Assembly: GCA_036397475.1 (NCBI GenBank)
Contig: DASWIV010000172.1
Location: 1-6,192, forward strand
Length of the DNA stretch: 6,192 bases
Direction of reading: 5' to 3'
Source of the DNA: DASWIV01 sp036397475
Lineage (GTDB): Bacteria > JAJVIF01 > JAPKYR01
Position numbers and translations under genes: made by a program. Position 1 is the stretch's first letter. Each line of letters starts with the position of its first letter. Below, piece by piece: positions 4,826-6,192 of the stretch. Below the pieces are notes generated by a model that saw only the letters and a list, made by a program, of their open reading frames with translations, was not told where the DNA came from and made no database searches.

Positions 4826-6192
4826 ATGGCTGACGGGCATAAAATAACTTTTCTACCTGACAACGTAACTGTCGAGGTCGGACGGTCGTCCACGCTGAAC
4901 CAGGCGGCTGCCGAAGCCGGGATCGACATTGTAAAGCCGTGTGGCGGACGCGCGTCGTGCCACGGCTGCAAGGTATCGCTGAATGAAGGGAAGGTCGCCG
5001 GTGTAACCGCAAATGATGGTTCTCATCTTTCATGCAGTACATTCCCTCGTACTGACCTGGTCATTTTTGTTCCGGAATCGTCGAGGAAGATCGAATCTGA
5101 CCACGAGCCGGACATCGAAGTCATCGACGCCCGTCCCGATCCGCCGTGCCTGGAAGGCCATTCGGAGGACGATCCATTGCGATACACAGCTGTCGGGATG
5201 GCTGTAAATATCGGGGAAGTAATGATCAACGCGAGATTACTAAGTTTGTTCAGTGGGAAATTACTGCGGAGTTCCTCCAGGGTGAATCCTCTCTACCGGC
5301 AGGATGTAGAGCAGGAGCTTAAGCGGGAGAAGATCGTGAGGGTTATCGACCAGCTGGCCCGACTGATGACCAGGGAGTCTGAGATCGATCAGACGGAACT
5401 GATGGATATCACGGTGACCGGGGATTCGGACCTCTGGGAGATCTTCAACGGGGAAGGGGAGCCGGATTCTTATAAGTTATTTTCACTGGACAGTTTTTCA
5501 ATAGATGCGCATGCCGGGGCGAAACTCAAGTTAATGCCGATGGTCGCGAAGGATGTCGGGAGCGATCTAAACGGTGCTCTCCTGGTCTCGGGTATCTGCG
5601 ACGATGCCCGTACCCGTCTCCTGATAAAAATCGGCTCCAGGGCACATGCGGTTGTAAGCAAAAATGGAAGGCTGGCGGGAGCATCGGTGATGGTGGGAGG
5701 CGTTTTCGAGGGTGGGGGTATAAGGCATGGAATGAGGCTTACAAAAGGAGCGATCGACCAGGTCCTTATCAAGAAGAGCGATCTCCTCCTGAATGTACTC
5801 GGAGGTGTCGAACCAAAGGGAATATCCGGAGCAGGCATTTTAAGCGCTGTGTCAGAGATGCTTTCCAAAGGAATTATCGATTCCGGGGGGACTATCGCTG
5901 AAATCAGCCCGTCGGGTGAACCGGAATGGCAGTGGGGACGAAATATCAGGGAAGGCTATTCAGGGATGAAATTTGTCCTGTGGTCCCGTCTTGGCGAAGA
6001 AGTCTCAGTTTACCAGGAAGATATCGACAGGCTCCTTAACGCTGTCAGGACCATCCGGGGAATAACTGACGGGTTGCTGAAAGTAGAGGGTCTTGGATGG
6101 GATGATTTTGAGGAAATTGTGATTACGGGAGCCCTCGGCAAAAACCTGTCTGCGGGAGAGGTAGTACGTATCGGGCTGCTGCCGGATATCGA
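4826..6192 (+). CDS. [2Fe-2S] ferredoxin/ASKHA protein, divergent RACo-like, 3' incomplete
   Basis: 455 codons are visible and the frame is open at the right edge. Residues 5-85 are a ferredoxin domain with Cys39, 45, 48 and 70 (C-x5-C-x2-C-x21-C), all the ligands for a [2Fe-2S] cluster. After a linker (about 86-118), residues 120-455 match the ASKHA domain (PF14574-type) of RACo proteins: FEGGGIRHGM (294-303), GISGAGI (332-338), VITGALGKNL (432-441) and GLLPD (450-454). RACo uses ATP to drive one electron onto corrinoid proteins of methyltransferase systems. Here the phosphate-1 motif D-I-G-T-T reads N-I-G-E-V (128-132) and phosphate-2, usually D-I-G-T-N-G-E, reads K-I-G-S-R-A-H (268-274). 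The roughly 80-residue middle domain of RACo also seems absent. ATP use is therefore doubtful. The start is fixed by an upstream in-frame TAA (4793-4795) and by the domain's N-terminus. No corrinoid protein or methyltransferase is visible nearby. Confidence 0.85.
   Translation, partial: MADGHKITFLPDNVTVEVGRSSTLNQAAAEAGIDIVKPCGGRASCHGCKVSLNEGKVAGVTANDGSHLSCSTFPRTDLVIFVPESSRKIESDHEPDIEVIDARPDPPCLEGHSEDDPLRYTAVGMAVNIGEVMINARLLSLFSGKLLRSSSRVNPLYRQDVEQELKREKIVRVIDQLARLMTRESEIDQTELMDITVTGDSDLWEIFNGEGEPDSYKLFSLDSFSIDAHAGAKLKLMPMVAKDVGSDLNGALLVSGICDDARTRLLIKIGSRAHAVVSKNGRLAGASVMVGGVFEGGGIRHGMRLTKGAIDQVLIKKSDLLLNVLGGVEPKGISGAGILSAVSEMLSKGIIDSGGTIAEISPSGEPEWQWGRNIREGYSGMKFVLWSRLGEEVSVYQEDIDRLLNAVRTIRGITDGLLKVEGLGWDDFEEIVITGALGKNLSAGEVVRIGLLPDI

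Noticed and set aside
5470..5868. Minus-strand 132-codon ORF
   Set aside because: It is antisense to the ASKHA domain and is Pro/Ser/Arg-rich, as expected of a shadow frame.
1..6192. CRISPR array, tRNA, rRNA or tandem repeats
   Set aside because: No regularly spaced direct repeats, no tRNA-like cloverleaf segments and no conserved rRNA sequence were seen on reading both strands.

Overview
The window looks like bacterial chromosome from an uncultured or poorly sampled lineage, probably with a double membrane. Supporting signs are a lipobox protein, a secreted protein built from S-layer homology (SLH) repeats, Shine-Dalgarno sites of the AGGAG type, and sigma-70-like promoters. A thioredoxin next to a corrinoid-activator-like ferredoxin/ASKHA protein would suit an anaerobe. 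No rRNA, tRNA or marker gene is present, so I do not place the organism further.

Left part (1-1066): a gene-poor, more AT-rich stretch that looks like a decaying accessory zone. It holds the N-terminus of an IS-type transposase running off the left edge, an unrecognised 100-residue ORF, and the remnant of a DUF389/TIGR00341-like membrane protein broken by a frameshift and then truncated. All three lie on the minus strand. Two overlapping, oppositely directed promoter-like sequences sit just upstream of the transposase.

Middle part (1067-4087): a well-formed gene for a cytokinin-dehydrogenase-like FAD oxidoreductase (+) converges on a very small lipoprotein gene (-). A thioredoxin-fold protein follows (+), in which the CxxC active site has become SxxC. 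It converges on a secreted three-repeat SLH protein (-) that uses a TTG start.

Right part (4088-6192): a 254-base divergent spacer, then a thioredoxin with an intact WCDPC site and a His/Cys-rich C-terminal tail. Next come an intrinsic terminator and an incomplete gene for a ferredoxin/ASKHA protein of the RACo (reductive activator of corrinoid proteins) superfamily. This last protein keeps all four [2Fe-2S] cysteines. It appears to lack the family's middle domain and has substitutions in both phosphate-binding motifs.

How the genes may work together: the two thioredoxin-fold proteins align without gaps from residue 1 to the cis-proline and flank the SLH gene, so they are probably paralogs. 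The intact one precedes the ferredoxin/ASKHA gene. The most interesting possibility is a small redox/metal module: a thioredoxin with a metal-binding tail plus an iron-sulfur ASKHA protein that may no longer use ATP. Its start codon directly abuts the T-tract of the terminator, and the hairpin would cover its only Shine-Dalgarno-like sequence. This module is inferred from sequence and adjacency only.
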